Part shown: in pieces, positions 25,696 to 34,432 of the stretch
Layout: every line of letters begins with the position of its first letter
Numbering within the stretch: the stretch's first letter is position 1
DNA from: Blastococcus sp. URHD0036
Lineage (GTDB): Bacteria > Actinomycetota > Actinomycetes > Mycobacteriales > Geodermatophilaceae
DNA: 64,000 bases
NCBI RefSeq assembly: GCF_000701365.1
Contig: NZ_JNIK01000005.1
Span: 124,001 to 188,000, forward strand
Direction of reading: 5' to 3'
The notes under the pieces: model-generated
Seen by the model: the letters and a program-made list of their open reading frames with translations, nothing else
What the model was told of the DNA's origin: nothing
Databases searched by the model: none
Translations under genes and position numbers: made by a program

Positions 25696-28182
25696 TCAGC
25701 GCCGCGGCCGGGCCCGGGTCGTGGGAGCGGCCGACGCCGGGTCCTCCGGCCAGGGGTGGCGGGGGTAGCGGCCGCGGAGCTCGCTGCGGACGGCGGTATA
25801 GCCGGTGACCCAGAAGCCGGCGAGGTCGGCCGTGGTGGCGACGACGCGCTGGGCGGGGGAGAGCAGCTGCAGGCGCAGCGGACGGCCGGCGACCTGCGGC
25901 GTCTGCGCCCAGCCGAACACCTCCTGCACCCGCACGGAGAGCGTGGGCACGGCCGGATCGGTGTAGTCGACGCGGATCCGGGAGCCGGTCGGGACGGTCA
26001 CCGAGTCCGGGACGACGGCATCGAGGTCGCCGGCCAGCTGCCAGGGCACCAGCGCCCGCAGCGCCGCGACGACGTCCACGCGGGCGAGGCCGGCCCGGCT
26101 GCGGGCAGCGGAGACGTCGATCGCGGCGAGGAGGGCCTCGTCGTCGACGGCGGGCCACGGCGCCCCGAGGCCGGCGTGCGCCGCGGCGAGGCGCTCGCGG
26201 AGCCGTCGCGCCGCCGGTGTCCAGGTCAGCACGCCGAGGCCGTCGGCCCGCAGGCCCTCGGCGACCGCGGCCGCCACGGCGGCGGGATCCGGATCACGCA
26301 GCGGCCGCTCGGACAGCACGACGGCGCCCAGCCGCTCGACGCGCGCGCTGTGCACCGTCCCGTTGCGCCACGACACCTCGTCGTCCTCGACGTGCAGCGG
26401 GCCGCCGGCCTCCAGCGCGGTCGCCTCGTCGATGGCGACGGCCGAGCGCACCCGCGCGTCCCGCCGGCCGGGGGACCGGTCGGCGACGGCGATCGCCAGC
26501 CACGGCGCCCCCGTCAGCGCCGTGCCGGGAGCCAGCTCTGCGCCCGTGCCGCCGGTCATCAGGTAGGTCGCCGTGCCGCCCGGCCGCCGCCGCGCCAGCC
26601 GCTCCGGATGGGCCAGGCCGACCACCAGCCCGGCCGCGGTGTCGTCGGGCAGCCGCTCGCCGGGCCGGGGGACGGCGTCGTCCGCCGCACGCTCGAGACG
26701 GGCCACCTCCTCGCGCCAGCGGGCGGTCGCCGGCCGGTCGGACCCTGACCTCAGGGCCCGCCAGGTCGCGACCAGGTCGTCGCTGCGGGAGGGGAGGTCC
26801 GCCGACAGCAGCGCGACCACCTCGGCCGCGCGGCGGCGCCCCACCAGCGGCGCGCCGTCCAGCAGCGCCCGGGCCAGCCGGGGGTGCACCCCCACGGCGG
26901 TGAGCGCCCGTCCGCGGGGAGTCGCCCGGCCGTCGTCGTCCACCGCGCCGAGGCCCTGCAGCGTCTGTCCGGCGACGAGCAGCGAAGCCGTCGGTGGACG
27001 GTCGAGCAGTGCGAGGCCGGCGCCGCCGGGCGCTCCCCAGCAGGCGAGCTCCAGCGCGAAGGCGGTGAGGTCGGCGACGGCCACCTCGGGCTCGTCGTGC
27101 GCGGGGAGCCGGTCCTGCTCGGCGGAGGTCCAGCAGCGGTAGACCGCCCCGGGCCCCTCCCGGCCGGCGCGGCCGGCCCGCTGGGTGACCGCGGCCCGCG
27201 AGGCCCGCACGGTGACCAGGGCCCCGAGGCCGCGCGCCAGGTCAGCCCGGGGTCCGCGCGCGAGCCCGGCGTCGACGACGACGCGGACGCCGGGCACGGT
27301 CAGGCTGCTCTCCGCGAGCGCGGTGGCCAGCACGACGCGGCGGCGGGGGCCGGCCCGCAGGGCGGCGTCCTGCGCGGCGGCCGGCAGCCGGCCGTGCAGC
27401 GGCAGCACGTCGGCGTCGATCCCGCTCAGGAGGCCGGTCACCGTGCCGATCTCGCCGGCGCCGGGCAGGAACACCAGGACGTCGCCGGTCCGCTCGGCCA
27501 GTGCCCGGCGGACGGTCGCGGCCACGTGCGCCAGCAGCCGCGGGTCGACCCGCAGGCCGTGCGGGGGGTCGACCGGTGCCCTCGGCGGCGCCCACACCAC
27601 GTCGACGTCGTGCAGGGCCCCGTGCGCCTCGACGACCGGGGCCGGGCCGTCGTCCGCGCCCAGGAGCGTCGCCAGCCGGTCGGCCTGGGCGGTCGCCGAC
27701 ATGGCGACCAGTTGCAGGTCCGGGCGGAGCGCCTCGTGCACGTCGAGGCCGAAGGCCAGCGCCAGGTCGGTGTCGAGGTGCCGCTCGTGGCACTCGTCGA
27801 GCACCACCGCGGCCACCCCGGGCAGCTCCGGGTCGGCCTGGAGGCGGCGCACGAGCAGGCCGGTGGTGACGACCTCGACCCGGGTGGCGGCGCTGCGCCG
27901 GCTGTCGCCACGGACGCTGTAGCCGACCCGCTGCCCCACGGGTTCGCCCAGCAGCGTGGCCATGCGGGTGGCAGCGGCGCGGGCGGCCACCCGGCGCGGC
28001 TCGGCGACGAGGACCCGTCCGGGCAGGCGGTCGGCCAGGGCCAGCGGGACGAGCGTGGTCTTCCCGGTCCCGGGCGGCGCCACCAGGACGGCGGAGCCCC
28101 GTGCGTCCAGCGCGTCGGCGAGCGCCGGGAGCGCGGAGCGGACGGGGAGGTCGGTCCCCGGCGTCCCGGGCGGTGGCAGCAC
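25696..28182 (-). CDS. hrpB: ATP-dependent helicase HrpB
   Basis: The product has 828 residues. It is a DEAH-type superfamily 2 RNA helicase. Walker A is APPGTGKTT with Lys41, the DEAH-like box is VVLDECHERHLDTD, motif III is SATAQADRL, and motif VI is TQRAGRAGREGPG. The long C-terminal part is the HrpB-specific domain, ending GFWVTGYTAVRSELRGRYPRHPW. HrpB is common in bacteria and has no firmly known substrate, although some family members act in mRNA processing. The GTG at 28182 has GAGACT 6 nt upstream. It is divergent from the LLM flavoprotein gene by 66 bp. Confidence 0.93.
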   Translation of the reverse strand: MLPPPGTPGTDLPVRSALPALADALDARGSAVLVAPPGTGKTTLVPLALADRLPGRVLVAEPRRVAARAAATRMATLLGEPVGQRVGYSVRGDSRRSAATRVEVVTTGLLVRRLQADPELPGVAAVVLDECHERHLDTDLALAFGLDVHEALRPDLQLVAMSATAQADRLATLLGADDGPAPVVEAHGALHDVDVVWAPPRAPVDPPHGLRVDPRLLAHVAATVRRALAERTGDVLVFLPGAGEIGTVTGLLSGIDADVLPLHGRLPAAAQDAALRAGPRRRVVLATALAESSLTVPGVRVVVDAGLARGPRADLARGLGALVTVRASRAAVTQRAGRAGREGPGAVYRCWTSAEQDRLPAHDEPEVAVADLTAFALELACWGAPGGAGLALLDRPPTASLLVAGQTLQGLGAVDDDGRATPRGRALTAVGVHPRLARALLDGAPLVGRRRAAEVVALLSADLPSRSDDLVATWRALRSGSDRPATARWREEVARLERAADDAVPRPGERLPDDTAAGLVVGLAHPERLARRRPGGTATYLMTGGTGAELAPGTALTGAPWLAIAVADRSPGRRDARVRSAVAIDEATALEAGGPLHVEDDEVSWRNGTVHSARVERLGAVVLSERPLRDPDPAAVAAAVAEGLRADGLGVLTWTPAARRLRERLAAAHAGLGAPWPAVDDEALLAAIDVSAARSRAGLARVDVVAALRALVPWQLAGDLDAVVPDSVTVPTGSRIRVDYTDPAVPTLSVRVQEVFGWAQTPQVAGRPLRLQLLSPAQRVVATTADLAGFWVTGYTAVRSELRGRYPRHPWPEDPASAAPTTRARPRR

Positions 28183-28188
28183 GGGCCC

Positions 28189-28194
28189 AGTCTC
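28189..28194 (-). promoter_or_regulatory. -10-like GAGACT for hrpB
   Basis: It ends 6 nt before the hrpB GTG on the minus strand. Confidence 0.4.
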
Positions 28195-28236
28195 CCGTGC
28201 GAGCGGTGATGCAGGACTGCGTCACCTCCACACGGG

Positions 28237-28242
28237 TAGGCA
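28237..28242 (+). promoter_or_regulatory. -10-like TAGGCA for the LLM flavoprotein gene
   Basis: It ends 6 nt before the ATG at 28249. The last position is A instead of the usual T, so this is a weaker match. Confidence 0.3.
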
Positions 28243-28248
28243 GCCCCC

Positions 28249-29298
28249 ATGACCGTCATCGGGTTCCACAACTCGCACGAGCAGGTCCACCCGCGCGAGC
28301 TCCTGGCGGCCGTCCGGCACGCTGAGGACGTCGGCTTCACCGCGGCCATGTGCTCCGACCACCTGACCCCCTGGAACCCGCGCCAGGGGGAGTCCGGCTT
28401 CGCCTGGTCCTGGCTGGGGGCGGCGATGGCGACGACGAGCCTGCCGTTCGGGGCGGTCAACGCCCCCGGGCAGCGGTACCACCCGGTCATCGTCGCCCAG
28501 GCGATCGCCACCCTCGGCGCGATGTTCCCCGGCCGGTTCTGGGTGGCACTGGGCAGCGGCGAGGCGATGAACGAGCACGTCACCGGCGACCCGTGGCCGC
28601 GCAAGGAGCTGCGCGACGCCCGGCTGCGCGAGTGCGTCGACGTCATCCGCGCGCTGCTTGCCGGCGAGGAGGTCAGCCACGACGGCCTGGTGAAGGTCGA
28701 CCGGGCCAAGGTCCACACACTGGCCGACCCGCAGCCGGCGCTGATCGCCCCCGCGGTCAGCGTGGAGACCGCCCGCCGCGGCGCCGACTGGGCCGACGGG
28801 CTGGTCACCATCAACCAGCCGCACGACAAGCTGCGGCAGATGATCGCCGCCTACCGGGACGCCGGGGGCCGCGGCAAGCTCGTCCTGCAGGTGCACGTCT
28901 CCTACGACCCGGACCCGGAGCGGGCGCTGGGGATCGCCCACGACCAGTGGCGCAGCAACGTCTTCCCGCCCCCGCTGTGCTGGGACCTCGACAGCCCCGA
29001 GGCGTTCGAGCAGGCCAGTGCGCACGTGACGCCGGAAGCGGTGACCGGTGCCGTGCGGGTGTCGTCCGACCTCGCGCAGCACGCCGCGTGGATCGCCGAG
29101 TACGTCGAGCTGGGCTTCGAGGAGGTCTACCTGCACCACGTCGGCGTCGAGCAGACGGCCTTCCTCGACGCCTTCGGCGAGCACGTGCTGCCCCAGCTCG
29201 GGGTCACCGCACCCGCCCCGGCGCAGGCGATCGACCCGGCCGGCCCCGAGGGTCCGTGGCGGCCCAGGCAGGAACCGCTGCAGTCCTCGATGGCCTGA
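28249..29298 (+). CDS. LLM-class flavin-dependent oxidoreductase, TIGR03885-like
   Basis: The product has 349 residues with a luciferase-like TIM barrel. It carries AAMCSDHLTPWNPRQGESGF, FWVALGSGEAMNEHVTG and ADGLVTINQPHDKL, a pattern I recognise from the 'probable non-F420 flavinoid oxidoreductase' group (TIGR03885). That group is often encoded next to a trehalose-synthase-like GH13 enzyme, exactly as here, where the GH13 gene begins 34 bp downstream. The cofactor may be FMN rather than F420, and the substrate is unknown. The pairing suggests a joint role in stress or osmolyte metabolism. Confidence 0.85.
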   Translation: MTVIGFHNSHEQVHPRELLAAVRHAEDVGFTAAMCSDHLTPWNPRQGESGFAWSWLGAAMATTSLPFGAVNAPGQRYHPVIVAQAIATLGAMFPGRFWVALGSGEAMNEHVTGDPWPRKELRDARLRECVDVIRALLAGEEVSHDGLVKVDRAKVHTLADPQPALIAPAVSVETARRGADWADGLVTINQPHDKLRQMIAAYRDAGGRGKLVLQVHVSYDPDPERALGIAHDQWRSNVFPPPLCWDLDSPEAFEQASAHVTPEAVTGAVRVSSDLAQHAAWIAEYVELGFEEVYLHHVGVEQTAFLDAFGEHVLPQLGVTAPAPAQAIDPAGPEGPWRPRQEPLQSSMA

Positions 29299-29332
29299 CC
29301 ACCACCCACTCCTGAGCAGAGGGAGCACGAGC

Positions 29333-31012
29333 ATGCGCATCACCGACACGAGCGACCTCTGGTGGAAGACGGCCGTCGTCTACTGCCTCGACGTCGAGAC
29401 CTACATGGACTGGAACGGCGACGGCTGCGGTGACTTCGCCGGCCTGGCCCAGCGGATCGACCACCTCGCCGACCTCGGCGTCACCTGCCTGTGGCTGATG
29501 CCCTTCTACCCGACCGCCGAGCGCGACGACGGCTACGACATCACCGACTTCTACGGCGTCGACCCGCGGCTGGGCACCCACGGCGACCTGGTCGAGGTGA
29601 TCCGCACCGCGAAGGACCGCGGGATGCGGGTGATCGCCGACCTCGTCGTCAACCACACCTCGGTCAAGCACCCCTGGTTCCGCTCGGCCCGCGCGTCCAA
29701 GGACTCCCCGTACCGCGACTTCTACGTCTGGCGCGCGGACCCGCCGCCGGACACCAAGGGCGACGTCGTCTTCCCCGACCAGGAGGACAGCACCTGGCAG
29801 CTGGAGGAGAAGACGGGGGAGTGGTACCTGCACAAGTTCTACAAGGAGCAGCCCGACCTCAACGTGGCGAACCCGCTGGTCCGCGACGAGATCGCCAAGG
29901 TCATCGGCTTCTGGCTGCAGCTGGGCCTGGACGGCTTCCGCGTGGACGCCGTCCCGTTCCTGCTGGAGACCTCCGGGATCGACGAGCAGGAGGTCGCCGA
30001 CTTCCAGGACCCGCACCAGTACCTCCGGGCGCTGCGCGCGCTGATCAGCAGGCGCGCCGAGGCGGCGGTGCTGCTCGGCGAGGTCAACCTGCCGCACGAG
30101 GAGCAGCAGCAGTTCTTCGGCGGGGTGGACGGCGACGAGCTGACCATGCAGTTCGACTTCATCGCGATGCAGGCGATGTACCTGTCGCTGGCCCGCTGCG
30201 ACGCGGCCCCGCTGGTCGACGCGCTGACCTCGCGCCCGCAGGTCTCCCCGGACAACCAGTGGGGGATGTTCGTCCGCAACCACGACGAGCTCACCCTGGA
30301 CAAGCTGAGCGACGAGGAGCGCCAGGAGGTCTTCGCCGCCTTCGGGCCCGAGGAGCGGATGCAGGTCTACGGCCGCGGCCTCACGCGGCGGCTGCCCCCG
30401 ATGCTCGACGGCGACCCGCGGCGGGTGCGGATGGTCTACAGCCTGATGTTCTCCCTGCCCGGGACCCCGGTGCTCTTCTACGGTGAGGAGATCGGCATGG
30501 GGGAGAACCTCGCCGCCGAGGGCCGGCTCGCGGTGCGCACGCCGATGCAGTGGACGGCGGGGCGCAACGGCGGCTTCTCCACCGCCGCCCCCTCGAAGCT
30601 GCCCGGCCCGGTCGTCGACGGCGGCTTCGCGCCCGAGTACGTCAACGTCGCCGACCAGCGCCGCGACCCGGACTCGCTGCTGTCGTTCATGCGGTTGCTC
30701 ATCCGCCGCTACCGCGAGTCCCCGGAGCTCGGGTGGGGCACCTACGAGGTGCTCGGCCAGCCGCACCCCCAGGTGCTGGCCAGTCTCTCCACCTGGGATG
30801 ACGGTGCACTGATCGCCGTCCACAACCTCGGCCCCGAACCGCGGACGGTGCCGCTCACGCTGTCGGGCTGCGACTCCACGCACCGCCTGGAGGACCTCCT
30901 GGTCACGCAGAGCACCGCGATCGCCGACGACGGCTCCGTGGAGCTGCCGCTGGACGGCTACGGCTGCCGCTGGCTGCGGGTGGTCGCCCAGGAGAGCCGC
31001 CGGCTGCTCTAG
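29333..31012 (+). CDS. GH13 alpha-amylase family enzyme, trehalose-synthase-like
   Basis: The product has 559 residues. The GH13 barrel is complete: Asp205 nucleophile in LDGFRVDAVPF, Glu250 acid/base in LLGEVNLP and Asp318 in VRNHDELT. The opening WWKTAVVYCLDVETYMDWNG resembles trehalose synthase (TreS), which isomerises maltose to trehalose. The protein is shorter than TreS and differs in later loops, so maltose-glucosyl or hydrolytic activity is equally possible. The ATG at 29333 has AGGGAG about 8 nt upstream. It forms a two-gene unit with the LLM flavoprotein, with malQ nearby. Confidence 0.86.
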   Translation: MRITDTSDLWWKTAVVYCLDVETYMDWNGDGCGDFAGLAQRIDHLADLGVTCLWLMPFYPTAERDDGYDITDFYGVDPRLGTHGDLVEVIRTAKDRGMRVIADLVVNHTSVKHPWFRSARASKDSPYRDFYVWRADPPPDTKGDVVFPDQEDSTWQLEEKTGEWYLHKFYKEQPDLNVANPLVRDEIAKVIGFWLQLGLDGFRVDAVPFLLETSGIDEQEVADFQDPHQYLRALRALISRRAEAAVLLGEVNLPHEEQQQFFGGVDGDELTMQFDFIAMQAMYLSLARCDAAPLVDALTSRPQVSPDNQWGMFVRNHDELTLDKLSDEERQEVFAAFGPEERMQVYGRGLTRRLPPMLDGDPRRVRMVYSLMFSLPGTPVLFYGEEIGMGENLAAEGRLAVRTPMQWTAGRNGGFSTAAPSKLPGPVVDGGFAPEYVNVADQRRDPDSLLSFMRLLIRRYRESPELGWGTYEVLGQPHPQVLASLSTWDDGALIAVHNLGPEPRTVPLTLSGCDSTHRLEDLLVTQSTAIADDGSVELPLDGYGCRWLRVVAQESRRLL

Positions 31013-31017
31013 TCGAC

Positions 31018-31043
31018 GTGTCGAGGAGTCACCTCGTCGACAC
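31018..31043 (+). terminator. Hairpin after the GH13 gene
   Basis: The 11-nt arms GTGTCGAGGAG (31018-31028) and 31033-31043 pair with one mismatch around the loop TCAC, 6 bp after the stop codon. The right arm runs into the 16-bp direct repeats. Confidence 0.55.
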
Positions 31044-31075
31044 GGTGAGGTGCCGACACGGCGAGATGTCGACAC
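31036..31075. repeat. 16-bp tandem repeats with GTCGACAC core
   Basis: Two and a half units are visible: GTCGACACGGTGAGGT (31036-31051), GCCGACACGGCGAGAT (31052-31067) and GTCGACAC (31068-31075). They lie between the GH13 gene and the promoter of the next gene. Confidence 0.6.
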
Positions 31076-31112
31076 ACGCCGCGGAGGTCCCAGCCGTGTC
31101 GGTGGCCCGGCC

Positions 31113-31118
31113 TAGCGT
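31113..31118 (+). promoter_or_regulatory. -10 element TAGCGT for the membrane protein gene
   Basis: It ends 7 nt before the ATG at 31126. Confidence 0.5.
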
Positions 31119-31125
31119 CGCGGCG

Positions 31126-31854
31126 ATGTCCGAGCCCACCGCACCCCCCGTCCAGGCCCGTCCGATGCAGGAGACGGGCCCCATCCCGCCGTACTTCGGC
31201 CCGATGGGCCGCAGCGCGCAGAGCCCCGCGCAGGAGCCCGCCCAGGCTCCTGCGCCGCGAGCTGCCGACGGCGACGCCGACACGGCCGAGGCGCCCGCCG
31301 TGCCCGCCGGCGCGACCGCCGTCGGGGCGTCCGACGAGAGCCCCACGCTCGTCGAGCCGGCCGTCCCGGCGCCCGGCGGGGATCCGGCGGAGAGCCCCGT
31401 CGCCGCCTGGGCGCTGACCGGCGACGGCCTCACCGGGCCGGACGACGTGCCCCCGCCCGGCACCTTCCCGACCACGCCGGTCAGCAGCCGGCCGACCGTG
31501 CGCGCCCGCCGGCGCGACCCGATGACCCGCATGGGTCCCTGGGCCCCGGCCGCGGGCGGCCTCCTCGGGCTGGTCGCCGGCATCGTCGTCGCGGTGGTCC
31601 TCGCCGGCCAGGCCGACGTCTTCAGCGAGGGGCTGGCGCTGGTCTTCCTCGTCATCGGGCTGTCGATGCTCGGCGCGGCCGGCGCGCTGCTGGCCGACGA
31701 GGTGCGGCTGGTCCGCCGCGGCGCCCGCGAGGCCGCCGTCCGGCCGGCCTGGGTGGAGGCGACCGCGGGGCTGCTGAACGGACTCACGCCGGCGCGGCTG
31801 CTCCTGGCCACCAGCGCGTTCGTGCTGTTCCTGGCCGCCTACGTCGGACGCTGA
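31126..31854 (+). CDS. Membrane protein with long disordered N-terminus, unknown
   Basis: The product has 242 residues. Residues 1-140 are rich in Pro, Ala, Glu and Asp and look disordered. Three hydrophobic segments follow: LLGLVAGIVVAVVLAG, LVFLVIGLSMLGAAGALL and a C-terminal LLATSAFVLFLAAYVG. The N-terminal piece MQETGPIPPYFGPMG is the only recognisable motif-like segment. No family was identified. The ATG at 31126 was chosen because TAGCGT lies 7 nt upstream. An earlier GTG frame start at 31018 overlaps the hairpin and repeats and is unlikely. Confidence 0.72.
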   Translation: MSEPTAPPVQARPMQETGPIPPYFGPMGRSAQSPAQEPAQAPAPRAADGDADTAEAPAVPAGATAVGASDESPTLVEPAVPAPGGDPAESPVAAWALTGDGLTGPDDVPPPGTFPTTPVSSRPTVRARRRDPMTRMGPWAPAAGGLLGLVAGIVVAVVLAGQADVFSEGLALVFLVIGLSMLGAAGALLADEVRLVRRGAREAAVRPAWVEATAGLLNGLTPARLLLATSAFVLFLAAYVGR

Positions 31855-31884
31855 GCGGCCCCGGGCCGGGGCGGTCGCCCGCCG

Positions 31885-32619
31885 TCAGTCCAGCGCCTTC
31901 GGGTCCATCCGTCCGGACACCAGGTCGGCGGCGACGTCGTCGACCACCCGTCCGGTGGCGAAGGCGTGCGCCCGCAGCACCGCCAACGCGGCGACGACGT
32001 CGAGGCCCAGCGCCACGCTGGTGAGCCCGGTGGCCTGCCAGACCGAGTTGCGCGAGCGGGCGTCGGGGGAGTCCCACCACCGCGGGCCCTCCTCGCCGTC
32101 GCTGGCGCGCACCAGTTCCTCGGTGAGGACGTCGACGACGGCTGCCACGTCCTCGCGCGGCACCTGCGTCAGCCGCGCCACCTCACCGGCGTAGAGGTCG
32201 AGGACCACCGTCGGGCCCAGCGGCGGGGCCAGCGGGAGGGACAGGACCGCCTGGAACGGCGTGGCGCCGATCAGCGAGGCGTGCAACTCCGGCCAGTTGC
32301 GGGCGATGGCGTCGAGGTCGAAGGCGATCGCCTGACCGGTGTCGTGCGCGCGCAGGCACGGCCCGTCGCCGTGGGTGAACTGCAGCCGCTCGGCGAGCGA
32401 GGTGAGCTCGTCGCTGGCCCCGACCGGCGTCCGGAGACCGGCGCCCTCGTGGATGCTGAGGCCGGCGCCGTCGACGGGCAGCGCCTGCGCGGCGGCCCTG
32501 GCCAGACGGGTGGGCAGCATCTCCGGCCCGGACAGCTCCTCCGGCACGGGGGCCTGCAGGGCGTCGAGGAACCGCTTCTCGGGGTCGTCCGTCGCCTGGT
32601 GGGAGTTGTCCGTCGTCAC
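31885..32619 (-). CDS. GAF-ANTAR domain protein
   Basis: The product has 244 residues. A GAF-like sensor domain spans about 30-165 and includes GAGLSIHEGAGLRTPVGAS, FTHGDGPCLRA and SLPLAPPLGPTVVLDLY. The C-terminal 60 residues match an ANTAR RNA-binding three-helix domain (NSVWQATGLTSVALGLDVV, LRAHAFATGRVVDDVAADLV). ANTAR proteins bind paired hexaloop hairpins and prevent transcription termination. No target dual hairpin is obvious beside this gene. The GTG start has GGAGG at good spacing. Confidence 0.85.
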   Translation of the reverse strand: MTTDNSHQATDDPEKRFLDALQAPVPEELSGPEMLPTRLARAAAQALPVDGAGLSIHEGAGLRTPVGASDELTSLAERLQFTHGDGPCLRAHDTGQAIAFDLDAIARNWPELHASLIGATPFQAVLSLPLAPPLGPTVVLDLYAGEVARLTQVPREDVAAVVDVLTEELVRASDGEEGPRWWDSPDARSRNSVWQATGLTSVALGLDVVAALAVLRAHAFATGRVVDDVAADLVSGRMDPKALD

Positions 32620-32674
32620 CGTGCTGCCTCCTCTGCCGGACCGCCCGGCTCCTGCATCCTGCCCGGACGGAGCA

Positions 32675-33445
32675 TCAGCCGAACGCCTGGACCCCCAGGT
32701 AGGCGGCGAGGCCGAGCCCGGCGACCGCGATGACCCGCCGCAGCGCCGCCGGCGGGCTGCGGCGCACCACCCGGGGCCCGAGCAGCCCGCCGGCGAACAG
32801 CCCGACCGCCAGGGGCAGCGCGGCCGACCAGGCGACGTCGGCCAGGACGACGTACCCGAGCGCCGCCACCGCGTTGGCCACGCCCAGGACGGCGTTCTTC
32901 ATCGCGTTCCCCCGCGGGAGACCCTCGCCGGTCGCCAGCAGCAGGGTCGCGAGCAGCAGCACCCCGGCCGCGGCACCGAAGTAGCCGCCGTAGATCCCGA
33001 CGCCGAACACCGCGGCGGGCAGCCAGCGCGGGTCGCCGTGCGCGCCGGCGTGGAGGGCGGCGCCCTCGGCCGCGAGCTCCCGGGGCGGACGCTGGACCAG
33101 GATCGCGCCGGACGCCGCCGCGATGAGGAACGGCACGATCCGCTCGAACGCGTCCGACGGGGTGGACAGCAGCAGCGCCGCGCCGGCTCCGCCCCCGAGC
33201 ACCGCGGCGGCCAGCAGCGGCCGCAGCCGGCGGCCCTGCCCGCGCAGCTCCGGCCGGGAGGCGCTGACCGAGCCGACGCTGTTGAGGACCAGCGCGACGG
33301 TGTTGGTCACGTTCGCCGTCACCGGCGGGAGGCCGGTCGCCAGCAGCGCGGGGTAGCTGATCAGCGAGGCGAGCCCGGCGATGCTGCCGGTGAGCCCCGC
33401 GCCGACCCCGGCGACGACGAGGAGGCACCACTCCAGCGGGCTCAT
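32675..33445 (-). CDS. TauE/SafE family permease, second copy
   Basis: The product has 256 residues with eight hydrophobic segments in two halves. The typical TauE/SafE pieces are GLASLISYPALLATGLPPVTANVTN and, in the second half, GIYGGYFGAAAGVLLLATLL. The family exports sulfite or organosulfonates, or takes up related anions. The substrate is unknown here. The ATG at 33445 overlaps the stop of the first copy (ATGA), so the two are translated together. They share the same loop patterns but are clearly diverged, which suggests an old duplication. Confidence 0.88.
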   Translation of the reverse strand: MSPLEWCLLVVAGVGAGLTGSIAGLASLISYPALLATGLPPVTANVTNTVALVLNSVGSVSASRPELRGQGRRLRPLLAAAVLGGGAGAALLLSTPSDAFERIVPFLIAAASGAILVQRPPRELAAEGAALHAGAHGDPRWLPAAVFGVGIYGGYFGAAAGVLLLATLLLATGEGLPRGNAMKNAVLGVANAVAALGYVVLADVAWSAALPLAVGLFAGGLLGPRVVRRSPPAALRRVIAVAGLGLAAYLGVQAFG

Positions 33446-34227
33446 CGGCGCAGCAGCACCACGATCGCCACGCAGCCCAGCACCACGATCGCCACCCGCA
33501 GGACCGTCGGGGGCAGCCGCCGGCCGAACTTCCCGCCGAGGTAGCCGCCGAACACCGAGCCGGCCGCGATCAAGCCGGCCGCGGCCCAGTCGACCCGGTC
33601 GCTGGCGACGACGATGTAGGCCAGTGCCGCGACCGCGTTGACCGCGGAGGTCAGCACGTTCTTGATCGCGTTCAGCCGCTGCAGGGGCTCGGGGAGCAGC
33701 AGGCCGAAGACGCCGATCTGCAGGATCCCCTGGCTGGCGGCGAAGTAGCCGCCGTAGGTGCCGGTGCCGTAGGCCCCGGCCAGCAGCGCGGCCCGCCGCC
33801 CGCCGCTCAGCCGCACCGGGCCGGTCTGCCCCGCGGCGGCGCGCCGGCGGGCGATGGACCGCTGCAGCCACGGCTGGGTGGCCACCAGGACGACGGCCAG
33901 CCCGACCAGCACCGGCACGATCGTCTCGAACGCCTCGGCCGGCAGGTGCAGGAGTAGGAAGGCGCCGGTCACCGCACCGAGCACGGAGGCCGGCAGGAGC
34001 AGCATCAGCAGCCGGCGCTGACCGGAGAGCTCACGGCGGTAGCCGATGGCTCCGGCGACGTTGCCCGGCACCAGCCCGAGGCTGTTGGACACGCTCGCGG
34101 TCACCGGCGGCAGCCCGACGGCGAGCAGCACCGGGAACGTCACCAGGGTCCCCGAGCCGACGACGGCGTTGATCCCGCCGGCCGCCAGCCCCGCCGCGGC
34201 GACCGCGACCATCTCCCACGGCGTCAC
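33442..34227 (-). CDS. TauE/SafE family permease, first copy
   Basis: The product has 261 residues. It is an eight-segment membrane protein with INAVVGSGTLVTFPVLLAVG in the first half and GTYGGYFAASQGILQIGVFG in the second. It is the upstream member of a tandem pair, overlapping its partner by ATGA. Tandem permeases of this type could form heterodimers or serve two anions, which is inference only. The GTG start at 34227 has only a weak -10-like CACCGT 6 nt upstream and no clear ribosome binding site. Confidence 0.88.
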   Translation of the reverse strand: MTPWEMVAVAAAGLAAGGINAVVGSGTLVTFPVLLAVGLPPVTASVSNSLGLVPGNVAGAIGYRRELSGQRRLLMLLLPASVLGAVTGAFLLLHLPAEAFETIVPVLVGLAVVLVATQPWLQRSIARRRAAAGQTGPVRLSGGRRAALLAGAYGTGTYGGYFAASQGILQIGVFGLLLPEPLQRLNAIKNVLTSAVNAVAALAYIVVASDRVDWAAAGLIAAGSVFGGYLGGKFGRRLPPTVLRVAIVVLGCVAIVVLLRR

Positions 34228-34290
34228 CGGCTCACGGTGTCACAGGCCGTTCGGGCAGCCGGGCACGCGGGGCCGACGTCCCCCCTGCCT

Positions 34291-34330
34291 TGCTCGTGCT
34301 CTGCCCAGCCCTGTGGGCAGAGCACGAGCA
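34291..34330. repeat. 17-bp-arm hairpin; copy 3 of the repeat family
   Basis: TGCTCGTGCTCTGCCCA (34291-34307) pairs exactly with 34314-34330 around the loop GCCCTG. Confidence 0.75.
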
Positions 34331-34359
34331 GGCCCGGCCACGTGCCCGACGGCCGCGTT

Positions 34360-34392
34360 CGTGCTCTGCCCCGTCCGGATGGGCAGAGCACG
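34360..34392. repeat. 12-bp-arm hairpin; copy 4 of the repeat family
   Basis: CGTGCTCTGCCC (34360-34371) pairs exactly with 34381-34392 around a 9-nt loop. It lies 29 bp after copy 3, in the gap between the DUF3516 helicase end and the permease genes, all on the minus strand, so it may terminate the helicase mRNA. Confidence 0.72.
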
Positions 34393-34432
34393 AGCGCCCG
34401 GGAGGGGAACGGGCCGGTCGGTGGCAGTCGGG

